Below the pieces are notes generated by a model. That model was not told the origin of the DNA. It made no database searches and saw only the letters and a list, made by a program, of their open reading frames with translations. The translations under genes and the position numbers were made by a program. Below are positions 1-9,177 of a stretch of DNA of 64,000 nt, piece after piece; position 1 is the stretch's first letter, and each line of letters starts with the position of its first letter. The stretch is from Orenia metallireducens (GTDB taxonomy: Bacteria > Bacillota > Halanaerobiia > Halobacteroidales > Halobacteroidaceae). Where the stretch lies: the NCBI RefSeq assembly GCF_001693735.1, contig NZ_LWDV01000010.1, positions 345,963 through 409,962 of the forward strand, in the 5' to 3' direction.

Positions 1-130
1 GCAAAAAAATAAATATTAGAACCTTAATAGAACAAATTCAACCCTGTGGTACAGAAATGTCCCACGCAATCAAACATTATTCTTTGTATATTTTAATTCT
101 AGATAATAAAATATATTCCTTCCTTAAAGA

Positions 131-183
131 TAAAAAATTTAAAGAATCTATCTTATAAGATAATCAATTTAAGACAGATTCTT
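131..183 (-). terminator. Terminator after whiA
   Basis: Arms at 142-155 and 170-183 match at 13 of 14 positions. Read on the minus strand, the hairpin is followed by a T-rich stretch (complement of 131-141), as in a Rho-independent terminator. It lies directly after the whiA stop codon. Bases 1-130 hold no reading frame that I recognise. Confidence 0.7.
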
Positions 184-192
184 ATTTTACTA

Positions 193-1125
193 CTATTTCT
201 TTATCTTATCAGCCATCTCCTTAATTCTTCTAAAACGATTATTTATCCCTGACTTACTTAAAGGGGGATTTAAAAGTTCCCCCAATTCCTTTAAAGTAGC
301 ATAAGGATTATTCTTCCTCAATTCTGCTACTTCCCTCAAACTAGGAGATAGTTTATCTAGCCCTTTAGTTTCTTCTAATAACTTTATATCATTTAGCTGT
401 TGTTGAGCAGCATTAATAGTCTTGTTCAAATTAGCTGTTTCACAATTTACAATCCTATTAACATTATTTCTAATCTCTTTATATACCCTTGTATTCTCAA
501 ATTGTAGCAAAGCTGAATGGGCTCCTATGATGTTTAAAAGTTTGACAATATCATCAGCCTTCTTTAAATATAATAGATAATTATCCTGTTTACTCCTAGA
601 TTTGATCTCTATTTCAAATTTGCTAAATAATTTAATTATCTCTTCTGCATACTCTTCATAATTAACAGTAATCTCTAAATGGTACTCACTTTCTGGATGA
701 CTTACAGAACCAGCTGCCAAGAAAAGTCCCCTTAAATAAGCCTTAGAACAACACTTCTTAGATATAAACTGATCTTTTATTGAATAGTTTAGTTGATAAC
801 CTTCTCCCATCAATCCACACTTAGTCAATAATTCTTTAACACCTTCTTGCGGTGGCACCTTAATTATATAATAATTTCTCTTATCTAAATACATCTTCTT
901 TCTAACAATAATCTCGGTAAAGAAATTAAACTGTTCTTTTAATAATTTATAAACTCTTCTGGCAACTGAAGCATTTTGACTTACTAAACTTAATCCTAAT
1001 TTATGATTTATAATACCTAGACTACCATTTAATTTAATTAACGCAGCTAATTCAGCTAACTGACAACACTTACCTAAATCCTCTTTCCTTGCTATTTCAT
1101 TCTTAACCTCATCTGAAAATGACAT
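193..1125 (-). CDS. whiA: WhiA, DNA-binding developmental/cell-division regulator
   Basis: WhiA is a DNA-binding protein found across Gram-positive bacteria and linked to sporulation and cell division. It joins a degenerate LAGLIDADG homing-endonuclease-like fold to a C-terminal helix-turn-helix. Here the N-terminal domain begins near residue 23 (LAELAALIKLNGSL) and the HTH lies at about residues 262-306, with the typical ending SGINNRFRRIKEMADK. The length, 310 residues, is normal. The ATG has a good ribosome site (AGGAG) 8 bases upstream. Downstream of yvcK and rapZ it completes the conserved rapZ-yvcK-whiA order, although about 320 bp carrying a repeat element separate it from yvcK. Confidence 0.95.
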   Translation of the reverse strand: MSFSDEVKNEIARKEDLGKCCQLAELAALIKLNGSLGIINHKLGLSLVSQNASVARRVYKLLKEQFNFFTEIIVRKKMYLDKRNYYIIKVPPQEGVKELLTKCGLMGEGYQLNYSIKDQFISKKCCSKAYLRGLFLAAGSVSHPESEYHLEITVNYEEYAEEIIKLFSKFEIEIKSRSKQDNYLLYLKKADDIVKLLNIIGAHSALLQFENTRVYKEIRNNVNRIVNCETANLNKTINAAQQQLNDIKLLEETKGLDKLSPSLREVAELRKNNPYATLKELGELLNPPLSKSGINNRFRRIKEMADKIKK

Positions 1126-1160
1126 GATTAACTCCTCTTTAAATTTAAATGAACTATATA

Positions 1161-1400
1161 AACGCGTTGTGCTAGTATGAGAACTGATAAAATAGATAGA
1201 TAATGCGACACTTTTGAACTCTAAGTTCCCCCTCTTAGAGTAAGAGGGGGGCAGGGAGCGTTGTGATGTTTTAAAGGCTCGAACTCACCCCCAACCCCTC
1301 TCTTTCACCCAAAAGAGGGGAGTTTTACAAAATTAAAAGTGTCGCAATATACCCATAAAAAGACATTATTGATATTTAAGTTTAATTAGCACAACGGGTT
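1161..1400. repeat. Nested inverted-repeat element, MITE-like
   Basis: The whiA-yvcK gap (1126-1447) holds no gene but two nested inverted repeats. The outer pair, 1161-1174 and 1387-1400, matches at 13 of 14 bases (core CGTTGTGCTA). The inner pair is TGCGACACTTTT at 1204-1215 and its exact complement at 1335-1346. Between the inner arms lie GC-richer stretches of the type CACCCCCAACCCCTCTC that can also fold. The inner end sequence recurs at 34.3/34.8 kb and, degenerate, at 10.8 kb, so this looks like a small non-autonomous mobile element. No target duplication could be fixed with certainty. Confidence 0.6.
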
Positions 1401-1447
1401 ATTCTCATAAAATAATTTTTAATTAAAAGTTATTTTATATCTAACTC

Positions 1448-2689
1448 CTAATAACCATGAATTTTTTGAAACACTAAGTCAATAATAACTTTAGCTAACT
1501 TTTCTGGATCATGTCTAATCACATTGGATTGGCTAATGACAGGTTCTTGCACCACCTGTATATTCTGCTTATTTAATTTAGCTAAATCCACTTCCACAGG
1601 TTGAGCACCTTCTTTCCTATATTTCTCTATCAAATCAGCAGATATTCTTTCATTATTTACTAGAATATAATCTACAATCTCACTGCCTACATGATCATAA
1701 AGTGCTTGAAGATGATCACTTGCTTTATAGTCATCTGTCTCACCAGGTTGGGTCATTACATTACAGATATATAACTTTAATGCATCTGATCTCTTTATCT
1801 CATCTGTTAAATCCTCAACAAGAAGATTAGGCAATACACTTGTATATAGACTTCCAGGACCTAAAATAATTGCATCAGCCTCTTTGATAGCTTCCAAAGA
1901 TTCAGGTAAAGGTTTACTATCTTCTGGCTCAATAAACACCTTAGCAATCTTACCTTTTATTTTAGGTATCTGTGATTCTCCTCTTATTAACTCTCCATTT
2001 TCTAATCTTGCAGATAATCTAACATCTTCTAAAGTAGATGGTAAAACTCTACCTTTAATTGCCAATATCTTACTAGATTCCTTAACTGCTTCTTCAAAAT
2101 TCCCTAATATCTCAGTCAATGTTGCTATAAATATATTTCCAAAACTATGACCTTTTAAATCCTTTCCTTCATTAAATCTATATTGAAAAAGTCTCTCCAT
2201 TAATGGCTCAGTATCTGCTAAAGCAACTAAACAGTTTCTAATATCACCTGGAGGAAGTATACCAAGCTCATCACGCAAAGCCCCAGAACTTCCACCATCA
2301 TCAGCTACTGTAACAATTGCAGTAATATTATTAGTAAATTTTTTAATCCCTCTTAACATAGTAGAAAGTCCTGTTCCTCCACCAATAACAACGATTTTGG
2401 GACCCTTCCTACGATATCTTTCCTGATATAAAACTTCAATCAACCTTTCATTCTTTTCTGGTGATAACACATCATAGATAGATAATAACATTCTCCTAAT
2501 TCCTAAAATATTAAAATAAATTCCAAATAAGATAATTATAATTCCAGGTACTCTATACTTTATTATATCTAAAGGTCGGATACTAATGGCCATAGAAACA
2601 CCAATACTAATTAAGATTACCCCTAAAACCATTAAAAATATCCACCGTTTAAACTTAAGACCAGGATAAAGCCACTTCAGTCTATTCAT
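1448..2689 (-). CDS. yvcK: YvcK-type gluconeogenesis/morphogenesis factor
   Basis: YvcK (MgfK/CofD-like fold) proteins bind UDP-sugars and are needed for growth on gluconeogenic carbon sources and for normal cell shape in Bacillus. The Rossmann motif GGGTGLSTMLRG is near residue 104, followed by ADDGGSSGALRDELG, both hallmarks of the family. Unlike the short B. subtilis form, this protein has two N-terminal membrane segments (about residues 17-37 and 46-66), a form also seen in other clostridial relatives, so it should be membrane-anchored. A GTG at 2692 is possible, but the ATG at 2689 is better spaced from the AAGGGG ribosome site. Only about 10 bp separate it from rapZ, so they are co-transcribed. 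Confidence 0.93.
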   Translation of the reverse strand: MNRLKWLYPGLKFKRWIFLMVLGVILISIGVSMAISIRPLDIIKYRVPGIIIILFGIYFNILGIRRMLLSIYDVLSPEKNERLIEVLYQERYRRKGPKIVVIGGGTGLSTMLRGIKKFTNNITAIVTVADDGGSSGALRDELGILPPGDIRNCLVALADTEPLMERLFQYRFNEGKDLKGHSFGNIFIATLTEILGNFEEAVKESSKILAIKGRVLPSTLEDVRLSARLENGELIRGESQIPKIKGKIAKVFIEPEDSKPLPESLEAIKEADAIILGPGSLYTSVLPNLLVEDLTDEIKRSDALKLYICNVMTQPGETDDYKASDHLQALYDHVGSEIVDYILVNNERISADLIEKYRKEGAQPVEVDLAKLNKQNIQVVQEPVISQSNVIRHDPEKLAKVIIDLVFQKIHGY

Positions 2690-2701
2690 CACAAAAACCC
2701 C

Positions 2702-3565
2702 TTATTTTTTAGAATCACGATGCTCAATTAATATATTATATCTACCTCTTAACTCTTCATATAGCTTCTCTGCAAAAGTAACTGAACGATGTTTTCCTCC
2801 AGTACAACCAAAAGCTATTGTTAAATGACTCTTACCTTCCTTGATATAATTTGGAAGTAAAAATTCAATTAAATCAAATAATTTTTCTTTGAATTTTTGG
2901 GTAATAGGCCATTTTAACACATATTCTTGTACATTTTTAGTCTCTCCAGTCAATGGTCGTAATGAATCTACATAATGAGGATTTGGTAAAAATCTAACAT
3001 CAAACATTAGATCGGCATCAAGAGGTACTCCATATTTGAAACCAAAAGAAAGGACAGATATAGTCAACTTACTCTCTTTAGATTCCTTAATAAAAATATC
3101 TTCTAACTCCTTCTTTAAATCCTTAGAAGATAAGTCGCTAGTATCTATAATCTTATCAGCTTTACCACGAATCTCTTCTAATTTACTCCTCTCTAAAGCA
3201 ATTGCTTCTGAAATTCTCCCTTCTGGGGCTAATGGATGTCTTCTTCTAGTATTCTTAAAGCGATTAATTAAAACTTGAGTATCAGCCTCTAAAAATAAAA
3301 TTTTATAATCCACTCCTAATTGTTCTAAAATCGCTAACTCCTCAAAAATACTATCGAAAAAGTCTCTTCCCCTTACATCGACTACCAAGGCTACCTGATC
3401 AATATTTTCTTTAGAATGAAGATACATTTCAGCAAATTTAGAAATCAAAGCAGGTGGTAGATTATCTACACAGAAAAAGCCTAAATCTTCTAAACTCTTA
3501 ATTGTTTCAGACTTACCGGCTCCTGACATTCCAGTTATTATAATAAAATCTTTATCTTGACTCAT
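2702..3565 (-). CDS. rapZ: RapZ/YvcJ family nucleotide-binding protein
   Basis: RapZ (YvcJ in Bacillus) is a P-loop protein. In enterobacteria it is an RNA adaptor controlling glucosamine-6-phosphate synthase; in Firmicutes it hydrolyses nucleotides and affects competence. The Walker A motif GMSGAGKS is at residues 12-19. The C-terminal domain carries the family signature FGCTGGKHRSV near residue 253. The length, 287 residues, is typical. The ATG follows a good GGGGTGAT ribosome site. The 258 bp upstream (3566-3823) hold no gene and are very AT-rich; they may hold the promoter of rapZ-yvcK(-whiA), but I could not pick a convincing -35/-10 pair. Confidence 0.95.
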   Translation of the reverse strand: MSQDKDFIIITGMSGAGKSETIKSLEDLGFFCVDNLPPALISKFAEMYLHSKENIDQVALVVDVRGRDFFDSIFEELAILEQLGVDYKILFLEADTQVLINRFKNTRRRHPLAPEGRISEAIALERSKLEEIRGKADKIIDTSDLSSKDLKKELEDIFIKESKESKLTISVLSFGFKYGVPLDADLMFDVRFLPNPHYVDSLRPLTGETKNVQEYVLKWPITQKFKEKLFDLIEFLLPNYIKEGKSHLTIAFGCTGGKHRSVTFAEKLYEELRGRYNILIEHRDSKK

Positions 3566-3823
3566 TATATCACCCCTTTAATTTATCTTATAAGCAAATC
3601 ATAAATGCTCTCTTATAAATATAAGCCTATTACACTAATTAAATATTCATATAATACTCTTTAAGTTTTGCTAAGATCTCTAATTATAAATATATTTATC
3701 CTATTATTAATATTATCATTTTATCTTTAAAAGTACAAATAGAATAAATCTATCTAGTTACTTGTGTTTGTTATTAAAATCAGATAATATATAAAATTAT
3801 TCCATATAAATTTATAAATAAAT

Positions 3824-4564
3824 TTAACACACATTTATAATATCTTCAGCTGTTAAACCAACCTTTTGAGCCACTAACATAGCAGCTTCTACAGCCCCCA
3901 CCTTTTCTGGACTATGAGCATCACTTCCTAAAGTAAACTTAGCACCTTCCTCTACTGCCATTCTAATATATTCTTCTGTCATATATCCATGGCTAGAGTT
4001 AATCTCCAAAACTACTCCTCTTTCTACTGCTACTTTAGCTAATGTTTTAGTATCAATATCCACTCTATAACCTGGATGGGTAATTATATCTATATCATAA
4101 TTATTTAATACATTAATTAAAATCTCAGTATTCCTATATCTTATCTGTTCCTGATTTATCTTTAATTTATCAACTATAACATTATTTAGGATTATCTCTA
4201 CCCCATCTCTAAAACTAGCTGGCTTAATAAATAGATGGAATCCAACTAATACCTTATCTAATTCCTTTAAAATAAACTCAGGTACATCTAATTTTCCATC
4301 TATACTGATGATATTAGCTTCAACTCCTGCCAAAACCTTAATCTCTGGATATAACCTATCATATTTATCTACTTCCTTTTTTACCTCTAATAAAGTAGCC
4401 GAATCCCGTACCCCTAACCTACCTATACTTCGACTAGCAGGACCATGGTCTGAAATAGCAATCTCTTTTAATCCCTTTTCTATTGCTACCTCTATATTAG
4501 CTCTTATACTTCCTGTCCCGTGACTATAAAGGGTATGGGTATGATAATCAGCATATAATTGCAT
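3824..4564 (-). CDS. PHP-domain metal-dependent hydrolase (copy 1)
   Basis: PHP-domain proteins are TIM-barrel phosphoesterases with a trinuclear metal site. This 246-residue protein has the metal-binding motifs in order: HTHTLYSHG near residue 8, SDHGP near 39, GVEANI near 81, HPGYR near 162, SSHG near 190 and GSDAH near 213. It belongs to the YcdX-like/histidinol-phosphatase-like branch, but its substrate is unknown. It has a good ribosome site (AAGGAGATG). It is a paralogue of the neighbour upstream (4627-5382), and the pair follows the PTS IIC-like gene with short gaps, suggesting one transcript. Confidence 0.85.
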   Translation of the reverse strand: MQLYADYHTHTLYSHGTGSIRANIEVAIEKGLKEIAISDHGPASRSIGRLGVRDSATLLEVKKEVDKYDRLYPEIKVLAGVEANIISIDGKLDVPEFILKELDKVLVGFHLFIKPASFRDGVEIILNNVIVDKLKINQEQIRYRNTEILINVLNNYDIDIITHPGYRVDIDTKTLAKVAVERGVVLEINSSHGYMTEEYIRMAVEEGAKFTLGSDAHSPEKVGAVEAAMLVAQKVGLTAEDIINVC

Positions 4565-4626
4565 TAAATCATCTCCTTGAGATTAATAGGTATTAATTAG
4601 TGCCTGTTTAGCCCAACAATATTTAA

Positions 4627-5382
4627 CTAAACATTATAACTATCTTTAATTTGTCTCTTAACTTCACTCTTTCTTCTAATAAATTCTTCGACTTTATCCA
4701 AACTAGTATTTAAAATATCATCCTCTTCTAATTGAGCTTCTTTAACTATCTCTAAAGCCTTATCAAAGGTTCCTACTCTAGCAGAGTAATGAGCATCAGT
4801 ACCAAGAACTACCTTTAAACCTACTTCTTTAGCCAATTGAGCAATCTCTATACAACTTTCCTTACTCCCTGGACGGCTCAAGTGTGAACTATTATTTAAC
4901 TCTAATAGCACATTCTCTTCTTTAGCAGCCATAATTACTCTCTTAATATCGACTTGATACTCAGGATTTCCAGGATGAACTACAATATCTACTAGGGGAT
5001 TTTTAATTGCATTTATCATAGCTCTGGTATTATCTTCTTTACTACCAGATTCATATCCAGTACCTGTATGGAAACCAACCAATACTATATCTAATCTAGC
5101 AAGAATCTCTACTGGCAAGTCCAAGGTACCATTAATATCAGTTATATTTGCCTCAACTCCCCTAAGAATCTTAACCCCATCTATCTCTTTTGGTATTATC
5201 TTTAGATTAGCAAAATGGTAAATATGTGGTCCTCTTGGCATACAAGGTCCATGATCTGTCATACCTAAAATTTTAATCCCGTTCTTCTTAGCACCTAATA
5301 CCATCTCATTAATAGTAGAGTAAGCATGCCCACTAGCTATTGTATGAGTATGTAAATCTGCTATCAGCTTAATAATTATCAA
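4627..5382 (-). CDS. PHP-domain metal-dependent hydrolase (copy 2)
   Basis: This is a second PHP hydrolase of about 251 residues, with DLHTHTIASGHAYS near residue 9, TDHGP, GVEANI, HPGNPEY and GTDAHY supplying the expected His/Asp/Glu metal ligands. It resembles its downstream neighbour over the full length, so the two probably arose by tandem duplication. The start is unusual: the only standard-type codon near the AAAGGGG ribosome site is a TTG directly abutting it, so the true start may be this TTG or a rarer codon a few triplets later. Only 5 bp separate it from the stop of the membrane gene upstream, implying translational coupling. Confidence 0.83.
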   Translation of the reverse strand: MIIIKLIADLHTHTIASGHAYSTINEMVLGAKKNGIKILGMTDHGPCMPRGPHIYHFANLKIIPKEIDGVKILRGVEANITDINGTLDLPVEILARLDIVLVGFHTGTGYESGSKEDNTRAMINAIKNPLVDIVVHPGNPEYQVDIKRVIMAAKEENVLLELNNSSHLSRPGSKESCIEIAQLAKEVGLKVVLGTDAHYSARVGTFDKALEIVKEAQLEEDDILNTSLDKVEEFIRRKSEVKRQIKDSYNV

Positions 5383-5387
5383 CCCCT

Positions 5388-6296
5388 TTAAATTAAAAAT
5401 CCTAACTTAGCACTAATAATACCTATTAAACTCATAATAAAATAACCTTCAATTGCTGTCAACTTAAATATCCTCAAAATTGAAAAAAGAACCAAAGCTA
5501 CCTCAACCCAAAGAAAATATGGAATCCTTTCTGTTAATAGAGGGATATTCCATTCTACAATTAATGGTGCCATTATAATCACTAATAAAAAAAGTAGATA
5601 TCTTAAATATTTAGCTGATATTTTAGCTAACTTACAGACATAATATAGAGAATTCCAAATTATTGGAAAGATTACAATTCCCCAATAGAATGAATTAAAT
5701 AATAATGAGGATACGATCATGGTAGCTATAGCATAAGCATAATACCAAAGGTTATCTCTATTTAAAGAAGACTGCATAGCTTGAATTAATAAGAAGGATA
5801 GCCCTACAATCGGAATCAAAGCACCTCCACTGACAGCTAAATCATTCAAAAATTGAGCAGGTATCAAACCAAGTAATTCCTTTATTAATGGACTACTTAA
5901 CAACATAAGTATATTAAAAATAAATACTATTAGAATAAAATATCTTCTCCCTTCTAGCCAACTACAGCTCTCTTGCAAGCTAAATACCAAAATTACAACC
6001 AAAGCCAAGTTGAAGAATAGACTAATATTTCCTGTTAAAATCACCAAGGATACTGTTAACAAACTTACTAATAAACTATATTTTAATCCTAATTCATAAT
6101 CAACTAAGTTACTCCCCCAAATCAACTCAACTACTACACCTACAGTAACACCAGTCATAAAACCTTCTTGTCCAAAAAAGAGTCCCAATAAAGGTGTTAA
6201 TAATATGGGATGAAACAATGATTTAAGTTTAAAATCAACCATATCTCTAATATAAAATACAATAGTAATAATTAAAGCTAAAATAATCTTTGTCAT
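5388..6296 (-). CDS. PTS mannose/sorbose-type IIC-like membrane protein
   Basis: This is a 302-residue protein with about nine hydrophobic segments. Residues 32-63 (HPILLTPLLGLFFGQEG then TGVTVGVVVELIW) resemble the first conserved block of mannose/sorbose-family EIIC permeases. The stretch GGALIPIVGLSFLLIQAM near residue 157 resembles their second block. No IIA, IIB or IID partner lies next to it, so if it is a PTS component it is an orphan; it could instead be a transporter or sensor derived from that fold. It heads a probable operon with the two PHP hydrolases. The match is by motif memory only. Confidence 0.5.
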   Translation of the reverse strand: MTKIILALIITIVFYIRDMVDFKLKSLFHPILLTPLLGLFFGQEGFMTGVTVGVVVELIWGSNLVDYELGLKYSLLVSLLTVSLVILTGNISLFFNLALVVILVFSLQESCSWLEGRRYFILIVFIFNILMLLSSPLIKELLGLIPAQFLNDLAVSGGALIPIVGLSFLLIQAMQSSLNRDNLWYYAYAIATMIVSSLLFNSFYWGIVIFPIIWNSLYYVCKLAKISAKYLRYLLFLLVIIMAPLIVEWNIPLLTERIPYFLWVEVALVLFSILRIFKLTAIEGYFIMSLIGIISAKLGFLI

Positions 6297-6735
6297 AACT
6301 CTCTCCCCTTTAATTAATATTAACCTTTATAAATTACAGAAATCTACTTTAATTAAAATAAATGTAGAATACTTAATTTACATTATATACCAGATATATT
6401 TCTGTAAGAAAAATTAAAATCCTGCAAATTATAGTTTATTTATCATAAGAGAGTCCACTATATAATAAATCCTTTTTTGTACCAATCACTTGCCTTTTTT
6501 AAATGTTACTTTATCTATCAATTTTCCTTATTAACACAAAATATTGATCTATAACTAATTATAAATTATCCCTGTCAAATTCTTTTTATACGAAATCATG
6601 AATTAAAGATATAATTCTGCTTAAACTAAGTTTAAGAGATAAAACAATAATGTTAATTAATAATTTATTATGAATAGCTGAACTTTAATTTTAACATATT
6701 AATAAAAAATGGGGGTTTCTTAAAGGAGGGCTTCT
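6297..6735. other. Divergent intergenic region
   Basis: This is an AT-rich spacer of 439 bp between the leftward IIC-like gene and the rightward branching-enzyme gene. It should hold both promoters. I see one plausible leftward promoter (listed separately) and no gene. The rightward gene has a strong AAAGGAGGG ribosome site ending about 6 bases before its ATG. Confidence 0.5.
6549..6578 (-). promoter_or_regulatory. Possible promoter for the IIC-like/PHP operon
   Basis: On the minus strand a perfect -35 box TTGACA (complement of 6573-6578) is followed after 18 bp by TTATAG (complement of 6549-6554). A transcript from here would carry a leader of about 250 bases before the ATG at 6296. This is a motif match only. 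Confidence 0.4.
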
Positions 6736-8358
6736 ATGGAAACAGAAGGATTTTTATCTTTAATTCTACATTCTCATTTACCCTTTGTTCGGCATCCAGA
6801 AGACAATTCAGCTTTAGAAGAAGATTGGCTTTATGAAGCAATTACTGAGACATATATCCCATTAATTGATATTTTCTCTAGGTTAATTAATAATAATGTA
6901 AATTTTAAACTAACCTTATCTTTATCACCAACTCTAATTTCTATGCTAACAGATAAATTATTACAGGACAGATATTTAAATTATATTGATAAATTAATTG
7001 AATTAAGTGAGAGGGAATTAAATAGAACAGCAGAACAACCAGATTTTTATCAAGTAGCTGAGATGTATAATAAAAATTTTATTAAATGCAAGAAGATATT
7101 TATTGGATATAATTGTAATCTAATAAAAGCTTTTAAAGAATTACAAGAGATTGGCGTACTAGAAGTAATAACTTGTACTGCTACTCATGGCTATCTTCCC
7201 CTAATGAGTATATACCCTGAAGCAGTTAATGCACAACTTGAAGCTGGCATACAAGTCTATGAAGAACATTTTAATACTAAACCCAAAGGAATTTGGCTAC
7301 CCGAATGTGGTTATTATCCTAAGCTAGATCAACTTTTATGGGATAAGGGAATTAGATACTTCTTTGTTGATACCCATGGTATTCTCAATGCTAATCCTAA
7401 ACCCCATTATGCTAACTTTGCACCAATCTATTGTCCATCAGGTGTAGCTGCATTTGGTAGAGATGTTGAAAGTTCTCGCCAAGTTTGGAGTTCAATTCAA
7501 GGGTACCCTGGTGATTATGATTATCGAGAATTTTATCGTGATATCGGCTTTGATTTAGATTATAAATATATTAAAGATTATATTCATCCCAAAGGCTTTA
7601 GAAAGAATACTGGTATCAAATATTATAGAATCACTAATAAAGGTAATAACCATAAAGATGTTTATAAACCTATTTGGGCTAAACAAAAAGCTGTTATTCA
7701 TGCAAAAGATTTTTTAGAAAAGCGTCAAGAGCAGATCAATAACCTCAAATCTCATATGGATAGACCTCCAATTATCATCTCTCCCTATGATACTGAATTA
7801 TTTGGGCACTGGTGGTATGAAGGTCCACTTTGGTTAGAATCTTTAATATCAAAGATTTACCATGATAAAAAGAATAATATTAAACTGATTACTCCAAGTG
7901 AATATTTAGACAACTTCCCCATCAATCAAGTAGCTACCCCTTCCCTATCGAGTTGGGGAGACTCAGGCTATAGCCAAGTTTGGTTAGATAAGAGCAATGA
8001 TTGGATTTATCCTAAATTACATGCAGCAACTGAGCAAATGATTATTATGGCTAAGCATTTCACAAACCCTAATAAATTACAGAGAAGGCTCTTAAATCAA
8101 TTAGCTCGAGAATTACTACTTGCTCAAAGTAGTGACTGGGCTTTTATCATCAAAAACAATACTATGAAAGATTATGCTATCAGACGTACTAATGAACATC
8201 TTGACAACTTTAATAATTTAATCAATCAACTTAGAAATGACTCTTTTGATACTAAGCATTTGAAAGAACTAGAAGATAAGAATAATTTATTTCCTAATCT
8301 AAATTATAAAATCTATCAAAGTTTAAATAACTCAAATTATGAAGAGGTGAATATCTGA
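6736..8358 (+). CDS. GH57 1,4-alpha-glucan branching enzyme
   Basis: GH57 branching enzymes form the alpha-1,6 branches of glycogen in the cytoplasm. The protein has the family opening HSHLPFVRHPED (residues 12-23), followed by LEEDWLYEAITETYIPL. WLPECGYYP contains the predicted nucleophile Glu190, and PYDTELFGHWWYEGPLWL contains the predicted acid Asp352. A C-terminal helical DUF1957-type region follows. The length, 540 residues, fits the family. There is no signal peptide, so it acts inside the cell, unlike the exported amylases nearby. The start has a strong GGAGGG site 5 bases upstream. The next gene begins 1 bp after its stop, so they form an operon. Confidence 0.92.
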   Translation: METEGFLSLILHSHLPFVRHPEDNSALEEDWLYEAITETYIPLIDIFSRLINNNVNFKLTLSLSPTLISMLTDKLLQDRYLNYIDKLIELSERELNRTAEQPDFYQVAEMYNKNFIKCKKIFIGYNCNLIKAFKELQEIGVLEVITCTATHGYLPLMSIYPEAVNAQLEAGIQVYEEHFNTKPKGIWLPECGYYPKLDQLLWDKGIRYFFVDTHGILNANPKPHYANFAPIYCPSGVAAFGRDVESSRQVWSSIQGYPGDYDYREFYRDIGFDLDYKYIKDYIHPKGFRKNTGIKYYRITNKGNNHKDVYKPIWAKQKAVIHAKDFLEKRQEQINNLKSHMDRPPIIISPYDTELFGHWWYEGPLWLESLISKIYHDKKNNIKLITPSEYLDNFPINQVATPSLSSWGDSGYSQVWLDKSNDWIYPKLHAATEQMIIMAKHFTNPNKLQRRLLNQLARELLLAQSSDWAFIIKNNTMKDYAIRRTNEHLDNFNNLINQLRNDSFDTKHLKELEDKNNLFPNLNYKIYQSLNNSNYEEVNI

Positions 8359-8359
8359 T

Positions 8360-9133
8360 ATGGCTTTATTAATGATATTGTTAGTATTAGCAATTGCAGT
8401 CTACTTTTTTTGGCTCACCAAAGATGATAATATAGAAGATAATCCTAGAAAGGAAAGATTGGCTGATATTCATTTAAATCAAATGAATTATAGTATGGAA
8501 GGTAGTAAAGAACTGACAGAAATAGATGATAATAAATTAAAAGGTAATCATAAATCTAATAGTGATCTATTAATTAGTAATTATTGGAGAAGGCATCTTG
8601 CTAAAGATGATGTAGAGTTTGCTAGAGTTCCTGGTGATAATAATAGAATTAATCTAAACAATATTAATAATTATAAAGATGCTGATGAAGAACTTTGGGA
8701 ATTATTTAACAGAAACAAGCTTGTTTTACTGGCTAAAGATCCTTATTGGATTTATACTTATTGGAATGTAGTTGGATTGGAGACTGAAAAAACAGAACCT
8801 ATTATTAGAATCTATGACATAACTAATAATCAAGATAACTTTTTTGATGTTAAAATCTCACCTACAGCTGGCAACTGGTATATTAAAGCTCCTAACAGCA
8901 ACCACTACTACTATGGAGAAATTGGCTTGCTGACAGAAAGTAATATATTTATTCCTTTAGCAGAATCTAACTCTATCTTTATTCCTACTAAAGAACCCCA
9001 TAATGAGTCGGGTGGATTATGGATGAAAGTCGTTAATGGTAAAAAATCATATATCGATTATCAGCCTCAAACTTCATTAGATTACAATCCTAAAATTCAA
9101 CATGAATCTTCTCCTACTTTATTAGAAGATTAA
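8360..9133 (+). CDS. DUF4912 protein with N-terminal membrane anchor
   Basis: This is a 257-residue protein. Residues 2-20 are a single hydrophobic segment, probably a membrane anchor, followed by a polar, Asn-rich linker. From about residue 113 it has the DUF4912 signature (ELWELFNRNKLVLLAKDP then YWIYTYWNV), a beta-rich domain ending near residue 235. DUF4912 genes are often next to GH57 branching enzymes, as here, where the start lies 1 bp beyond the branching-enzyme stop. It has been suggested to be a carbohydrate- or enzyme-associated module, but its role is not established. Confidence 0.8.
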   Translation: MALLMILLVLAIAVYFFWLTKDDNIEDNPRKERLADIHLNQMNYSMEGSKELTEIDDNKLKGNHKSNSDLLISNYWRRHLAKDDVEFARVPGDNNRINLNNINNYKDADEELWELFNRNKLVLLAKDPYWIYTYWNVVGLETEKTEPIIRIYDITNNQDNFFDVKISPTAGNWYIKAPNSNHYYYGEIGLLTESNIFIPLAESNSIFIPTKEPHNESGGLWMKVVNGKKSYIDYQPQTSLDYNPKIQHESSPTLLED

Positions 9134-9165
9134 AAAAGCCTTCGATTAAAATCGAAGGCTTTTTC
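9134..9165. terminator. Bidirectional terminator
   Basis: A near-perfect hairpin (AAAGCCTTCGATT, a 2-3 base loop, and its complement) is flanked by T-runs on both strands. It ends the branching-enzyme operon on the plus strand and the CBM25 gene on the minus strand. Confidence 0.9.
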
Positions 9166-9177
9166 CTTTAGAATTTA

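Noticed and set aside
1-130. Partial gene at the left edge
   Set aside because: All frames contain frequent stops and no family resemblance is visible.
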